From: an uncultured Beijerinckiaceae bacterium
Lineage (GTDB): Bacteria; Pseudomonadota; Alphaproteobacteria; Rhizobiales; Beijerinckiaceae
DNA length: 12,914 nucleotides
NCBI GenBank assembly: GCA_937863205.1
Contig: CALMGA010000273.1
Location: 1 to 12,914 of the forward strand
Direction: 5' to 3'
The notes below the pieces were generated by a model. That model saw nothing but the letters and a program-made list of their open reading frames with translations. It was not told where the DNA came from and made no database searches. The position numbers and the translations under genes are program-made. Shown here one piece after another: positions 1 through 6,530 of the stretch (the stretch's first letter is position 1; every line of letters begins with the position of its first letter).

Positions 1-483
1 GATGTCCCCAGCCGCCAAGCCGAACGCGGTCGCGAGCGAGGCCGCCTCGGCTGGCGGGCCCTCGTGCCCTGCGCCCCAGGGCTGGGCGAGGCGCGGCACC
101 TCGAAGCGGGCGTGGGCCGCCTCGCCGCGGCGGTGGCGGGCGGTGCAGGACACGGCGCCGATCGGCTCCTCCAGCACCAACCCGACCTCGCCGGCGCGCA
201 GCAGGTCCGGCGCCCGCAGGCTCGCCAGCAGCACCGCCGCACCCACCGTGGGGTGGCCGGCGAAGGGCAGCTCGACGGTGGGGGTGAAGATGCGCAGCCT
301 GGCGAAGCTCACGGGGTCGCGCGGCGGCAGCACGAACACCGTTTCCGACAGGTTGAACTCGGCCGCGATGCCCTGCATCGCGCCGTCGTCGAGACCTTCG
401 GCGTCGAGCAGCACGGCTAAAGGGTTGCCGGCGAGCGCCTTGGCGGTGAACACGTCGAGGAGGTGATATCGCCGTGCGGCCAT
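1..483 (-). CDS. PhzF-family isomerase/epimerase, 5' part only (runs off the left edge)
   Basis: The ATG at 483 opens a 161-codon reading frame that continues past position 1, so only the N-terminal half is present. The product begins [20 protein letters not shown] and carries the hallmarks of the PhzF family: an N-terminal strand ending in DVFT, GNP at residues 19-21, NLSETVF at 44-50 with the catalytic-type Glu at 47, and the [16 protein letters not shown] block around residues 65-82. PhzF proteins share the diaminopimelate-epimerase fold and usually isomerise or epimerise small cytosolic substrates. The substrate of this member cannot be told, and nothing nearby suggests phenazine synthesis. 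No clear Shine-Dalgarno precedes the ATG. The gene diverges from lysC with 135 bp between the starts. The family call is firm; the specific function is unknown. Confidence 0.88.
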   Translation of the reverse strand, partial: MAARRYHLLDVFTAKALAGNPLAVLLDAEGLDDGAMQGIAAEFNLSETVFVLPPRDPVSFARLRIFTPTVELPFAGHPTVGAAVLLASLRAPDLLRAGEVGLVLEEPIGAVSCTARHRRGEAAHARFEVPRLAQPWGAGHEGPPAEAASLATAFGLAAGDI

Positions 484-554
484 GGCGCTTGGTGTGCGCG
501 GTCGCGGCGGGAGTCAAGGGACGGACGCCGACGGCTTCAAGGCGGCACGGGCGG

Positions 555-583
555 TTGACGCGCTCCAACACCGCCGGCATGAC
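555..583 (+). promoter_or_regulatory. Weak candidate lysC promoter
   Basis: TTGACG at 555-560 is followed after 17 bp by CATGAC at 578-583. The -35 hexamer is good and the -10 poor (three of six matches to TATAAT). It lies about 36 bp before the lysC ATG, in the only non-coding space available upstream. The rest of 484-618 shows no other convincing signal for lysC or for the divergent PhzF gene. Confidence 0.3.
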
Positions 584-618
584 TGCCCGCCGTTCCGCCA
601 TCGAGCCACACCGCATCC

Positions 619-1869
619 ATGTCCCGTCTCGTGATGAAGTTCGGCGGCACTTCGGTCGCCGACCTCGACCGCATCCGCAACGTCGCCGCCCACGTCAAGC
701 GCGAACGCGACGCCGGCCACGACGTGGCGGTGGTGGTGTCGGCGATGTCGGGCAAGACCAACGAGCTGGTCGCCTGGGTCAAGGACGCCTCGCCGCTCGC
801 CGACCCGCGCGAATACGATGCGGTGGTGGCCTCGGGCGAGCAAGTCACGGCCGGGCTGCTCGCCATCGCCCTGCAGCGGCTCGGCCTTCCCGCCCGCTCG
901 TGGCAGGGCTGGCAGATCCCCGTGCGCACCAGCGACGCCCACGGCGTGGCCCGCATCGAGGCGATCGACGGCTCGGGCCTCCTCGACGATCTCGCCCGCG
1001 GGGTGGTGGCCGTGATCGCCGGATTCCAGGGCGTGCACGAGCCGACCAGCCGCATCTCGACGCTGGGGCGCGGCGGCTCCGACACCTCGGCGGTGGCGGT
1101 GGCGGCGGCGATCCGCGCCGACCGCTGCGACATCTACACCGACGTCGACGGGGTTTACACCACCGACCCGCGCATCGTGCCCAAGGCGCGGCGCCTGCAA
1201 AGGGTCGCCTTCGAGGAGATGCTGGAGATGGCCTCGCTCGGCGCCAAGGTGCTGCAGGTCCGCTCGGTGGAGCTGGCCATGGTGCACGGCGTGCCGACCT
1301 TCGTGCGCTCGTCCTTCGACGACCCCGCCAATCCCCAGCCCGGCACGCTCATCTGTGAGGAGGAGGACATCGTGGAACATCAGGTCGTCACCGGCATCGC
1401 CTTCTCGCGCGACGAGGCGCAGATCACCCTGCGCCGGCTCAAGGACTCGCCCGGCGTCGCCGCCGGCATCTTCGGGCCGCTGTCGGAAGCCAACATCAAC
1501 GTCGACATGATCATCCAGGTGGCCTCCGACGACAACCGCTACACAGACATGACCTTCACCACCACCACCGCCGACTTCGACCGCGCCTGCGCGCTGCTCC
1601 AGGCGAAGAAGGCGCAGGTCGGCTTCGAGCTGTTGGAAGGCTCCACCGACGTGGTCAAGGTGTCGGCGATCGGGGTCGGCATGCGATCCCACGCCGGCGT
1701 CGCCGCCCGCGCCTTCAAGGCGCTGTCGGACAAGGGCATCAACATTCGCGCCATCACCACCTCGGAGATCAAGTTCTCGGTGCTGATCGATGCCGCCTAT
1801 ACCGAGCTGGCCGTGCGTACGCTGCACACGCTCTACGGGCTCGACAGGACGGCGGCGCCGGCCGGCTGA
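619..1869 (+). CDS. lysC: Aspartokinase (aspartate kinase) with two C-terminal ACT domains
   Basis: This enzyme phosphorylates L-aspartate to 4-phospho-L-aspartate, the first step toward lysine/diaminopimelate, threonine and methionine. The 416-residue protein opens with the amino-acid-kinase motif VMKFGGTSV (residues 5-13), followed by [12 protein letters not shown] (39-50) and the [12 protein letters not shown] nucleotide/substrate loop (147-158). Two ACT domains occupy about residues 260-335 and 345-412, the usual site of feedback inhibition by lysine and/or threonine. The length matches the roughly 400-420-residue monofunctional class; there is no fused homoserine dehydrogenase or DAP decarboxylase. 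The ATG at 619 starts six codons before the conserved lysine motif, as expected, although the upstream Shine-Dalgarno is weak. The stop TGA shares its last base with the ATG of the next gene (TGATG), so the two are probably translationally coupled. Confidence 0.97.
   Translation: MSRLVMKFGGTSVADLDRIRNVAAHVKRERDAGHDVAVVVSAMSGKTNELVAWVKDASPLADPREYDAVVASGEQVTAGLLAIALQRLGLPARSWQGWQIPVRTSDAHGVARIEAIDGSGLLDDLARGVVAVIAGFQGVHEPTSRISTLGRGGSDTSAVAVAAAIRADRCDIYTDVDGVYTTDPRIVPKARRLQRVAFEEMLEMASLGAKVLQVRSVELAMVHGVPTFVRSSFDDPANPQPGTLICEEEDIVEHQVVTGIAFSRDEAQITLRRLKDSPGVAAGIFGPLSEANINVDMIIQVASDDNRYTDMTFTTTTADFDRACALLQAKKAQVGFELLEGSTDVVKVSAIGVGMRSHAGVAARAFKALSDKGINIRAITTSEIKFSVLIDAAYTELAVRTLHTLYGLDRTAAPAG
1372..1869 (+). 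CDS. Possible internal start: aspartokinase beta (ACT-only) subunit
   Basis: An in-frame GTG at 1372 (codon 252 of lysC) lies 5 bases after the purine-rich run GAGGAGGAGG at 1357-1366, a far better Shine-Dalgarno than the one before the main lysC start. Initiation here would give a 165-residue protein starting [17 protein letters not shown] and holding only the two ACT domains. In Bacillus and Corynebacterium, lysC is known to make such an in-frame beta subunit that forms a regulatory alpha2beta2 enzyme. The placement here, at the junction of kinase and ACT parts, matches. The caveat is that the purine run also encodes the peptide EEED, so it may be there for protein reasons alone. This is an inference, not a shown product. 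Confidence 0.35.
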   Translation: MEHQVVTGIAFSRDEAQITLRRLKDSPGVAAGIFGPLSEANINVDMIIQVASDDNRYTDMTFTTTTADFDRACALLQAKKAQVGFELLEGSTDVVKVSAIGVGMRSHAGVAARAFKALSDKGINIRAITTSEIKFSVLIDAAYTELAVRTLHTLYGLDRTAAPAG

Positions 1870-2582
1870 TGAGGATCGGCCTCATCGAGGCGGGCGAGCC
1901 GCCGCCGTCGCTGGTGCCGCGGTTCGGCACCTATGGCGCGATGATCGCGCGCCTGCTCGGCGGAACCGGCGATGCGTTCCGGTTCGCAGCGTTTCGCGCC
2001 TTCGAAGGGTCGCTCCCGCCGCCTGGCGCGTGCGACGCCCTGGTGGTGTCCGGCTCGGCCTGCGGTGCCAACGATGCCCTGCCGTGGATCGCGGACCTCG
2101 CCGACGCCCTGCGCGCCGCCGCGAAGGCGCGAACCAAGCTCGTCGGCATCTGCTTCGGCCACCAGCTGATGGCGCGGGCCTTCGGCGGCACGGTGGCACG
2201 GGCGCCGCAGGGGTGGGGCGTCGGGCTTCACCGATACGAGATGGTCGCCGAGAGCATGGGGGCCGCACCCTGGCTGGACCGGGACGAGGCGGTGGCGCTC
2301 CCCGCCTCGCACCAGGATCAGGTCGTGATCGCGCCGCCGCGCAGCACCGTGCATGCGCGCAGCGCCTTCACCCCCGTCGCGGTGCTGAGCTACGCCGACC
2401 ACCCGGCGATGTCCTGCCAGTTCCACCCGGAGTTCACGCCCGACTTCGCCCGCGCGCTGCTGGACGCGCGCCGCGCGCCCGCGATCACGCCGGCGCAGCG
2501 GGCGGCCGCCATCGCCTCCCTCGACGGGCCCAACGACAGCGGCCGGATCGCCGCCTGGATGAAAAGCTTCCTGCTGGCCTGA
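1869..2582 (+). CDS. Class I glutamine amidotransferase domain protein
   Basis: This 237-residue protein is a stand-alone class I (triad) glutamine amidotransferase of the GMP-synthase-like type. The nucleophile sits in GICFGHQ (Cys95), and the other triad members in FHPEF (His186, Glu188). Supporting family motifs are VVSGSACGAND near 59-69, the PWI that follows it, and SHQDQV at 147-152. Such enzymes release ammonia from glutamine or hydrolyse gamma-glutamyl compounds. No synthetase partner domain is fused, so the acceptor is unknown. The start ATG overlaps the lysC stop by one base (TGATG) and has no good Shine-Dalgarno of its own, which points to coupling with lysC. The stop lies inside a 10-bp inverted repeat shared with a converging ORF. 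The family assignment is strong and the substrate is open. Confidence 0.9.
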   Translation: MRIGLIEAGEPPPSLVPRFGTYGAMIARLLGGTGDAFRFAAFRAFEGSLPPPGACDALVVSGSACGANDALPWIADLADALRAAAKARTKLVGICFGHQLMARAFGGTVARAPQGWGVGLHRYEMVAESMGAAPWLDRDEAVALPASHQDQVVIAPPRSTVHARSAFTPVAVLSYADHPAMSCQFHPEFTPDFARALLDARRAPAITPAQRAAAIASLDGPNDSGRIAAWMKSFLLA

Positions 2583-2600
2583 GAGCGTCGCTCAGGCCAG
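2574..2600. terminator. Bidirectional terminator-like hairpin between converging ORFs
   Basis: A perfect 10-bp inverted repeat, CTGGCCTGAG (2574-2583) and CTCAGGCCAG (2591-2600), encloses a 7-base loop. It contains the stop codons of both converging reading frames, each ending CTG GCC TGA. No long T-run follows on either side, so intrinsic termination may be weak. Confidence 0.55.
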
Positions 2601-2783
2601 GACCAGGAAGAGGCCGCCGGCGATCAACGTCGTCTCCGGCAGGGTGAGCAGCCAGTCCGGCCCTGGTGCGGCTTCGAGCGAGGGCTGCGCCTGAAAATGC
2701 GTGGCGATGCCTTTCGCCGCCTCGATGCCGAGCGCCTTCTTGTCGTCGCCGCAACCGTCGATCAGGTGCGAAGCGGCCGCCAT
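2592..2783 (-). CDS. Small hypothetical protein, possibly the remnant of a longer gene
   Basis: This 63-codon frame begins with ATG at 2783 and ends LIAGGLFLVLA. I do not recognise it. It has one Cys (in DGCGDDKK), a charged, mostly helical-looking middle and a short hydrophobic C-terminus that could be a membrane tail. It looks coding because almost all third positions are G or C and because its stop falls in a symmetrical hairpin with the stop of the converging amidotransferase gene. The open frame extends upstream without ATG or GTG to a stop at 2856-2858, and those 24 extra codons also show coding-like composition. A good AGGAG sits in that stretch with no start codon at the right distance. 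The gene may therefore be 5'-truncated, or may use the ATG with a weak ribosome site (GGGATCGCCGGCAAC). It lies 180 bp downstream of the SDR gene on the same strand; that gap has only a CTTGCC-G-GGCAAG palindrome at 2911-2923. Confidence 0.42.
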   Translation of the reverse strand: MAAASHLIDGCGDDKKALGIEAAKGIATHFQAQPSLEAAPGPDWLLTLPETTLIAGGLFLVLA

Positions 2784-2963
2784 GTTGCCGGCGATCCCGT
2801 GCAGATCCGACGGCGAGGCTGCGATGTCGAGACCGATCGACTCCTGCCCGTCCCTTCAGCCGCGCACCATCCGTCTGCGTCGGCGCATCGAGCCGGCTTC
2901 CCCAAGCCTGCTTGCCGGGCAAGTCCGAAACAGACTCGGCTGGCTTGCGCCACGTTCGGTTAT

Positions 2964-3857
2964 TCAGTCTTCAAGGGCGAACATCCGCTTGAGGTCGGCG
3001 ATCAGCCCGGGGCCGGTCGGCTGCCAGCCGAGCTTCCGCCGCGTTTGCACGCTTGATGCGCGAAGATCCAGGCCGGCGAAGGCCACGAGCCAGCCGAAGT
3101 GGCTGGCCGCCGCCTCGTCCGAGATCGCGACCACCGGCAGCTTCAGACCGCGCCCGATGACCTCCGCGATGTCGCGAACCGGGACGCCCTCTTCCGCAAC
3201 GGCATTGTATCTGGCCCCCGCCTCGCGCCTTTCCAGCGCCAGCCTGTAAAGGCGGGCGGTGTCGAGGACGTGCGCCGCCGGCCACAGGTTGAGGCCCTCG
3301 CCCACGTAGGCGGAAACGCCTTTTTCCCGGACCACGGCGATCAAGGGAGTGATGAGGCCCTGCTTGACGGTGTCATGGACCTGAGGAAGGCGCATCACCG
3401 ACACGTTGACGCCGCGCTGCAGCAGCGAGGCACCGGCGGTTTCCGATGCCCGGCGGGGATTGGGGTAATCGGGATTGAAAACGTCCTCGGTTGCAAGCTG
3501 CCCCGGCGCGGTACTCCCCAAACCGGTGCCGGAGGTGATGAGGAGGGGGCGGTCGGATCCGGCAAGCGCGCCGCCGAGGGCTTCGATGGCGCGCCCATCC
3601 TTTTCGCAGTTGGCCGCGAAGCGGGAAAAATCGTGGTCGAAGGCGGTGTGGATCACGCCGTCCGACTGGGCCGCCCCGCTGCGCAGGCTGTCGAGGTCTT
3701 CGAGGGTTCCTCGATGCACCTGCGCACCGGCGGCCAGGAGGGACCGGGCTCCGGCCTCGCTGCGTGTCAGTCCGAGCACCTGATGGCCGGCGCCGAGCAG
3801 TTCCGGGACGATGGCGGAGCCGATGAAGCCGGTCGCGCCGGTGAGGAATACGCGCAT
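2964..3857 (-). CDS. Atypical SDR-family NAD(P)-dependent oxidoreductase/epimerase
   Basis: The 297-residue product is a Rossmann-fold extended/atypical short-chain dehydrogenase. The cofactor motif TGATGFIG is at residues 6-13, a second strand ends near TRSEAG (31-36), and the sheet position of the catalytic Ser is LLITSGTGL (105-113). The usual YxxxK is replaced by Y131-P-N-P-R135, a substitution I associate with NAD(P)-binding relatives whose chemistry is less certain. The substrate is unknown. I chose ATG 3857 because GGAG lies 8 bases upstream; an in-frame TTG two codons earlier would sit too close to that site. It diverges from an MmyB-type regulator, with its promoter in the shared 98-bp region, so it is the probable target of that regulator. 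Confidence 0.9.
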   Translation of the reverse strand: MRVFLTGATGFIGSAIVPELLGAGHQVLGLTRSEAGARSLLAAGAQVHRGTLEDLDSLRSGAAQSDGVIHTAFDHDFSRFAANCEKDGRAIEALGGALAGSDRPLLITSGTGLGSTAPGQLATEDVFNPDYPNPRRASETAGASLLQRGVNVSVMRLPQVHDTVKQGLITPLIAVVREKGVSAYVGEGLNLWPAAHVLDTARLYRLALERREAGARYNAVAEEGVPVRDIAEVIGRGLKLPVVAISDEAAASHFGWLVAFAGLDLRASSVQTRRKLGWQPTGPGLIADLKRMFALED

Positions 3858-3909
3858 TCGCAAATCTCCGATGTGTTCGGAGCGGCGTTGTCGGTCAGGC
3901 CATCGTCCT

Positions 3910-3939
3910 ATTAAAGGTGTGACTTCATCATGGTGTAAC
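3910..3939 (-). promoter_or_regulatory. SDR gene promoter overlapped by GGTGTRAC direct-repeat operator
   Basis: On the minus strand TTACAC (3938-3933) and TTTAAT (3915-3910) form a -35/-10 pair with 17-bp spacing, matching consensus in four and five of six bases. The start would fall near 3903, about 45 bases before the SDR ATG. On the plus strand GGTGTGAC (3916-3923) and GGTGTAAC (3932-3939) are direct repeats with a 16-bp period lying in the spacer and on the -35 box, a natural position for repression. TATTAA at 3909-3914 could also be a weak -10 for the plus-strand regulator, with TTGTCG at 3888-3893, but that spacing is only 15 bp. Confidence 0.5.
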
Positions 3940-3955
3940 GGCTAACAGGATCGGC

Positions 3956-4789
3956 ATGCCCGCCCAGATGCCCAGTCCGCTGGGAGCCTTCTTGAAGGAT
4001 CGCCGCAGCCGGCTCGATCCGACGGCCTTCGGCTTCCCGGTCGGCCGTCGCCGGACACCGGGGCTTCGCCGGGAGGAGGTCGCCCAACGCTCCAACATCA
4101 GCCCGACCTGGTACACGTGGCTGGAACAGGGGCGCGGCGGGGCTCCCTCGGCGGACGTGTTGAACCGGATCGCCAGCGGGCTGATGCTGACCGACATCGA
4201 GCGCGAGCACCTCTTCATGCTCGGCCTCGGGCACCCACCCGAAGTGCGCTACAAGGCCGTCGAGGGCGTGACGCCCCGGCTGCAGCGCCTGATCGATGCC
4301 TTCGAGGTCAGCCCGGCCCTGATCAAGACCGCCACCTGGGACGTCGTCGCCTGGAACCGCGCGGCGGCCGTGGTGCTGACCGACTACGGCGCCCTGCCCC
4401 AGGACCAGCGCAACATCCTGCGCCGCGTCTTCGGCGATCCCCGTGTCCGCGACGCGCAAAGCGACTGGGACGGCCTGACCCGCTTCATCGTGGGGGCGTT
4501 CCGGGCGGATGCGGTGCGCGCCGGCGCCGGCGCCGACGTCGGCCAGCTCGTCGAGGAGCTGTGCCGGCTCAGCCCGCAATTCGCGGCGCTGTGGCGCGAC
4601 AACGACGTCCTCGTCCATGGCGAAGGGGTCAAGCGCATCCGCCATCCGGTTCTGGGCTGGATCGAGCTGGAATATTCCGCGTTCGCGGTCGATGGCCGCG
4701 CCGACCTCGGCCTGATCGTCTACAATCCGGTCGCCGACGGGGACGCGGACCGCATCCGGTCCCTCATCGCCGCGCGGCCTGCACCGTGA
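3956..4789 (+). CDS. Helix-turn-helix transcriptional regulator, MmyB/XRE type with ligand-binding domain
   Basis: This 277-residue regulator starts with a Cro/CI-type HTH (about residues 8-80). It contains the signature run RRRTPGLRREEVAQRS (31-46), the recognition-helix region ISPTWYTWLEQGRG and ADVLNRIASGLMLTDIEREHLFMLG. The rest (about 105-270) matches the MmyB-like ligand-binding domain, with the typical AFEVSPALIKTATWDVVAWNRAA block; family members of known structure can bind fatty-acid-like ligands there. ATG 3956 is preceded by AGGA with 5 bases between, better than the second Met at codon 5. The gene diverges from the SDR gene, and regulators of this family often control such adjacent divergent oxidoreductase genes. 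The 3' end is only 7 bp from the stop of the converging HAD gene, with no room for a terminator. Confidence 0.93.
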   Translation: MPAQMPSPLGAFLKDRRSRLDPTAFGFPVGRRRTPGLRREEVAQRSNISPTWYTWLEQGRGGAPSADVLNRIASGLMLTDIEREHLFMLGLGHPPEVRYKAVEGVTPRLQRLIDAFEVSPALIKTATWDVVAWNRAAAVVLTDYGALPQDQRNILRRVFGDPRVRDAQSDWDGLTRFIVGAFRADAVRAGAGADVGQLVEELCRLSPQFAALWRDNDVLVHGEGVKRIRHPVLGWIELEYSAFAVDGRADLGLIVYNPVADGDADRIRSLIAARPAP

Positions 4790-4796
4790 TCGGCCG

Positions 4797-5552
4797 TCAA
4801 CCGTGGCCGGCCTCGCCATCCGCCGCCCCGCTGTCCACCAGCGTCGCGATCAGGAACGCGGTGAGATCGGTGGTCACATAGTCGATGTGCCCGGGGACGA
4901 TCTCGCCCACGATCTCGAAGGCTTCGCGCGCGTCCAACGCGTCGGCCGGGGGCAGCACCAGCACGGTCGCCATGCCCAGCGACTTCGGCACCACGAGGTT
5001 GCGGGCGATGTCCTCGAACATCACGGCGCGGGTTGGGTCGACCGCGTGGCGCTTGAGGAAACCGGCATAGGGGCCGGGCTCGGGCTTGGGGACGAGCTCG
5101 CTCGACACGATGTCGAAGACGTCCTCGAACAGCCCGCCGAGGCCCAACGCCTCCGCCGTGCGCTCGGCGTGGAGGCGGGATCCGTTGGTGAAGATCAGCT
5201 TGCGGCCGGGCAGCGCGCGGATGGCGGCGGCCAGCGCGGGATTGGCGGCGATGGTGGTACGGTCGATGTCGTGGACGAAGGCCAGGAACGCTTCCACGTC
5301 GACCGGGCCGCCCTGCATCATGCCGCGCAGCGTGGTGCCGAAGCGCTCGTAGAAGAACTTCTGCAGGGCGCGGGCCGACAGGCCGTCGAGGCCGTAGAGG
5401 GCCATCATGTAGCTTGTGATGCGCGCGTCGATCTTCGGCCAAAGGTCGGAGCCGACGGGGTAGAGCGTGTTGTCGAGGTCGAACACCCAGGTCTCGACAC
5501 CGGCGAAGGCGGCGCGCGAAACGGTCGGGGTCGCCGCGAGGATTTCGTTCAA
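4797..5552 (-). CDS. HAD-family pyrimidine 5'-nucleotidase
   Basis: The 251-residue product has all four haloacid-dehalogenase motifs: FDLDNTLYP with Asp25 and Asp27, IFTNGS with Thr122, VPKPEPG with Lys156, and MFEDIARN with Glu180-Asp181. The DLDNTLYP form and length fit the SDT1/PHM8-like pyrimidine 5'-nucleotidases, which dephosphorylate UMP/CMP-type nucleotides. The exact substrate is inferred. The start is a TTG at 5552 that overlaps the argB stop in the four bases TTGA. No other ATG/GTG precedes motif I except a GTG only two codons before Asp25, and no Shine-Dalgarno is visible, so translation is probably coupled to argB. An argB-nucleotidase pair is a familiar arrangement in Hyphomicrobiales. 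The gene ends the minus-strand cluster, 7 bp from the converging regulator gene. Confidence 0.9.
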   Translation of the reverse strand: MNEILAATPTVSRAAFAGVETWVFDLDNTLYPVGSDLWPKIDARITSYMMALYGLDGLSARALQKFFYERFGTTLRGMMQGGPVDVEAFLAFVHDIDRTTIAANPALAAAIRALPGRKLIFTNGSRLHAERTAEALGLGGLFEDVFDIVSSELVPKPEPGPYAGFLKRHAVDPTRAVMFEDIARNLVVPKSLGMATVLVLPPADALDAREAFEIVGEIVPGHIDYVTTDLTAFLIATLVDSGAADGEAGHG

Positions 5553-6442
5553 CGGGTGATCAGCGTGCCGGCGCCGCCATCGGTCAGCAGCTCGACCAGC
5601 ACGGCGTGGGGCTGCTTGCCGTCAAGGATGACGACGCCTTCCACGCCCTGCTCGATCGCGTACAGGCAGGTCTGCACCTTGGGGATCATGCCGCCGGTGA
5701 TGACGCCCTCGGCGATCAGGTGGCGGATCTCGTCGGCGCTGAGCGTCTCGATCAACTTCTTGTCGGCATCGAGCACGCCGGGCACGTCGGTGAGGAACAG
5801 CAGGCGCTTGGCACCGAGCGCGCCCGCGATGGCGCCGGCGAAGGTGTCGGCGTTGACGTTGTAGGTTTCGCCATCCTCACCCATGGAGATGGGAGCGAGC
5901 ACGGGGATCAGTTCGCGGCCCAGCACCTGGTCGAGCACGCGGGTGTTCACCTTCGCCGGCTCGCCGACGAAGCCGAGGTCGACCGCCTCGCCCATGCCGG
6001 CATCGTTCATCTGGACGGTGCCCGACGCCTTGCGGGCGACGACGAGGTTGCCATCCTTGCCGCACAGGCCGATGGCGTGGCCACCGGCGGCGTTGATCAT
6101 GCCCACGATCTGCTTGTTGATGGCGCCGGCGAGAACCATCTCGACGATCTCGACGGTGGCCTTGTCGGTGATGCGCAAGCCGCCGGAAAAGTGCGAAGCG
6201 ATGCCGAGCTTGGCCAGCATGGCGCCGATCTGCGGACCGCCGCCGTGCACCACCACCGGGTTGATGCCGGACTGTTCCAGCAGCACCATGTCGCGGGCGA
6301 ACTCGCGCGCCTTGGCCTCGTCGCCCATCGCGTGGCCGCCGTACTTCACCACCACCGTCGCATCGTCGTAGCGCAGCATGTGCGGCAGCGCCTGGACCAG
6401 GATGGCGGCCTGCTGCTGCGGATCGGTGGGAAGAAGGGTCAT
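5549..6442 (-). CDS. argB: N-acetylglutamate kinase
   Basis: This enzyme phosphorylates N-acetyl-L-glutamate, the second step of arginine biosynthesis. The 297-residue protein shows [10 protein letters not shown] (31-40, Lys33), the substrate loop [10 protein letters not shown] (64-73), [10 protein letters not shown] (84-93) and the C-terminal DVPGVLD and GGMIPK blocks typical of the family. An N-terminal helix before the first strand (residues 8-25, [17 protein letters not shown]) resembles that of arginine-inhibited kinases such as the Pseudomonas enzyme, so feedback inhibition by arginine is likely. I chose ATG 6442 because it gives the conserved MTLLPTDP start; a GTG 26 codons upstream would only add a composition-odd stretch. 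The Shine-Dalgarno is weak (CGGAA). The start overlaps the stop of a 17-codon Arg-rich ORF, and the argB stop overlaps the nucleotidase start. Confidence 0.97.
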   Translation of the reverse strand: MTLLPTDPQQQAAILVQALPHMLRYDDATVVVKYGGHAMGDEAKAREFARDMVLLEQSGINPVVVHGGGPQIGAMLAKLGIASHFSGGLRITDKATVEIVEMVLAGAINKQIVGMINAAGGHAIGLCGKDGNLVVARKASGTVQMNDAGMGEAVDLGFVGEPAKVNTRVLDQVLGRELIPVLAPISMGEDGETYNVNADTFAGAIAGALGAKRLLFLTDVPGVLDADKKLIETLSADEIRHLIAEGVITGGMIPKVQTCLYAIEQGVEGVVILDGKQPHAVLVELLTDGGAGTLITR

Positions 6443-6492
6443 CGGGCGTTCCGAGCGGCGTTCCGAGTCATCTGCCGGGTGTGTTGGCGCAT
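6439..6492 (-). CDS. Candidate arginine-rich leader peptide of argB
   Basis: ATG at 6492 opens a 17-codon frame reading [17 protein letters not shown]. Its TGA (6441-6439) overlaps the argB ATG in the four bases ATGA. Five of 17 residues are Arg (codons CGC, CGG, CGG, CGG, CGA), evenly spaced at 2, 6, 10, 14 and 17. The end of the frame contains a 10-base direct repeat (6446-6455 and 6458-6467 on the plus strand). No strong Shine-Dalgarno precedes it. Coupling to argB, or arginine-dependent ribosome stalling, is an inference; a chance ORF in GC-rich DNA is the alternative. Confidence 0.35.
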   Translation of the reverse strand: MRQHTRQMTRNAARNAR

Positions 6493-6530
6493 GGTGTAGC
6501 CCAAGCGCCCGCCTCACCACAATGCGAGGC

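Noticed and set aside
484..618. Lysine riboswitch before lysC
   Set aside because: The gap is too short and shows no suitable stem set; lysine riboswitches are also not expected in alphaproteobacteria.
474..1358. 294-codon plus-strand ORF overlapping the lysC start
   Set aside because: The product is dominated by Arg, Gly and Pro and lies out of frame with lysC; it is an off-frame shadow.
514..1827. 437-codon minus-strand ORF antisense to lysC
   Set aside because: It mirrors the lysC frame in GC-rich DNA and its translation is His/Gly/Asp-rich without motifs, while lysC is unmistakable.
4803..5864. 353-codon plus-strand ORF antisense to the nucleotidase and argB
   Set aside because: It spans two well-supported genes on the other strand and has a composition typical of antisense frames.
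6443..6520. 26-codon N-terminal extension of argB from a GTG at 6520
   Set aside because: The extension is not part of the kinase fold, and ATG 6442 gives the expected start; the same bases better fit the short upstream ORF.
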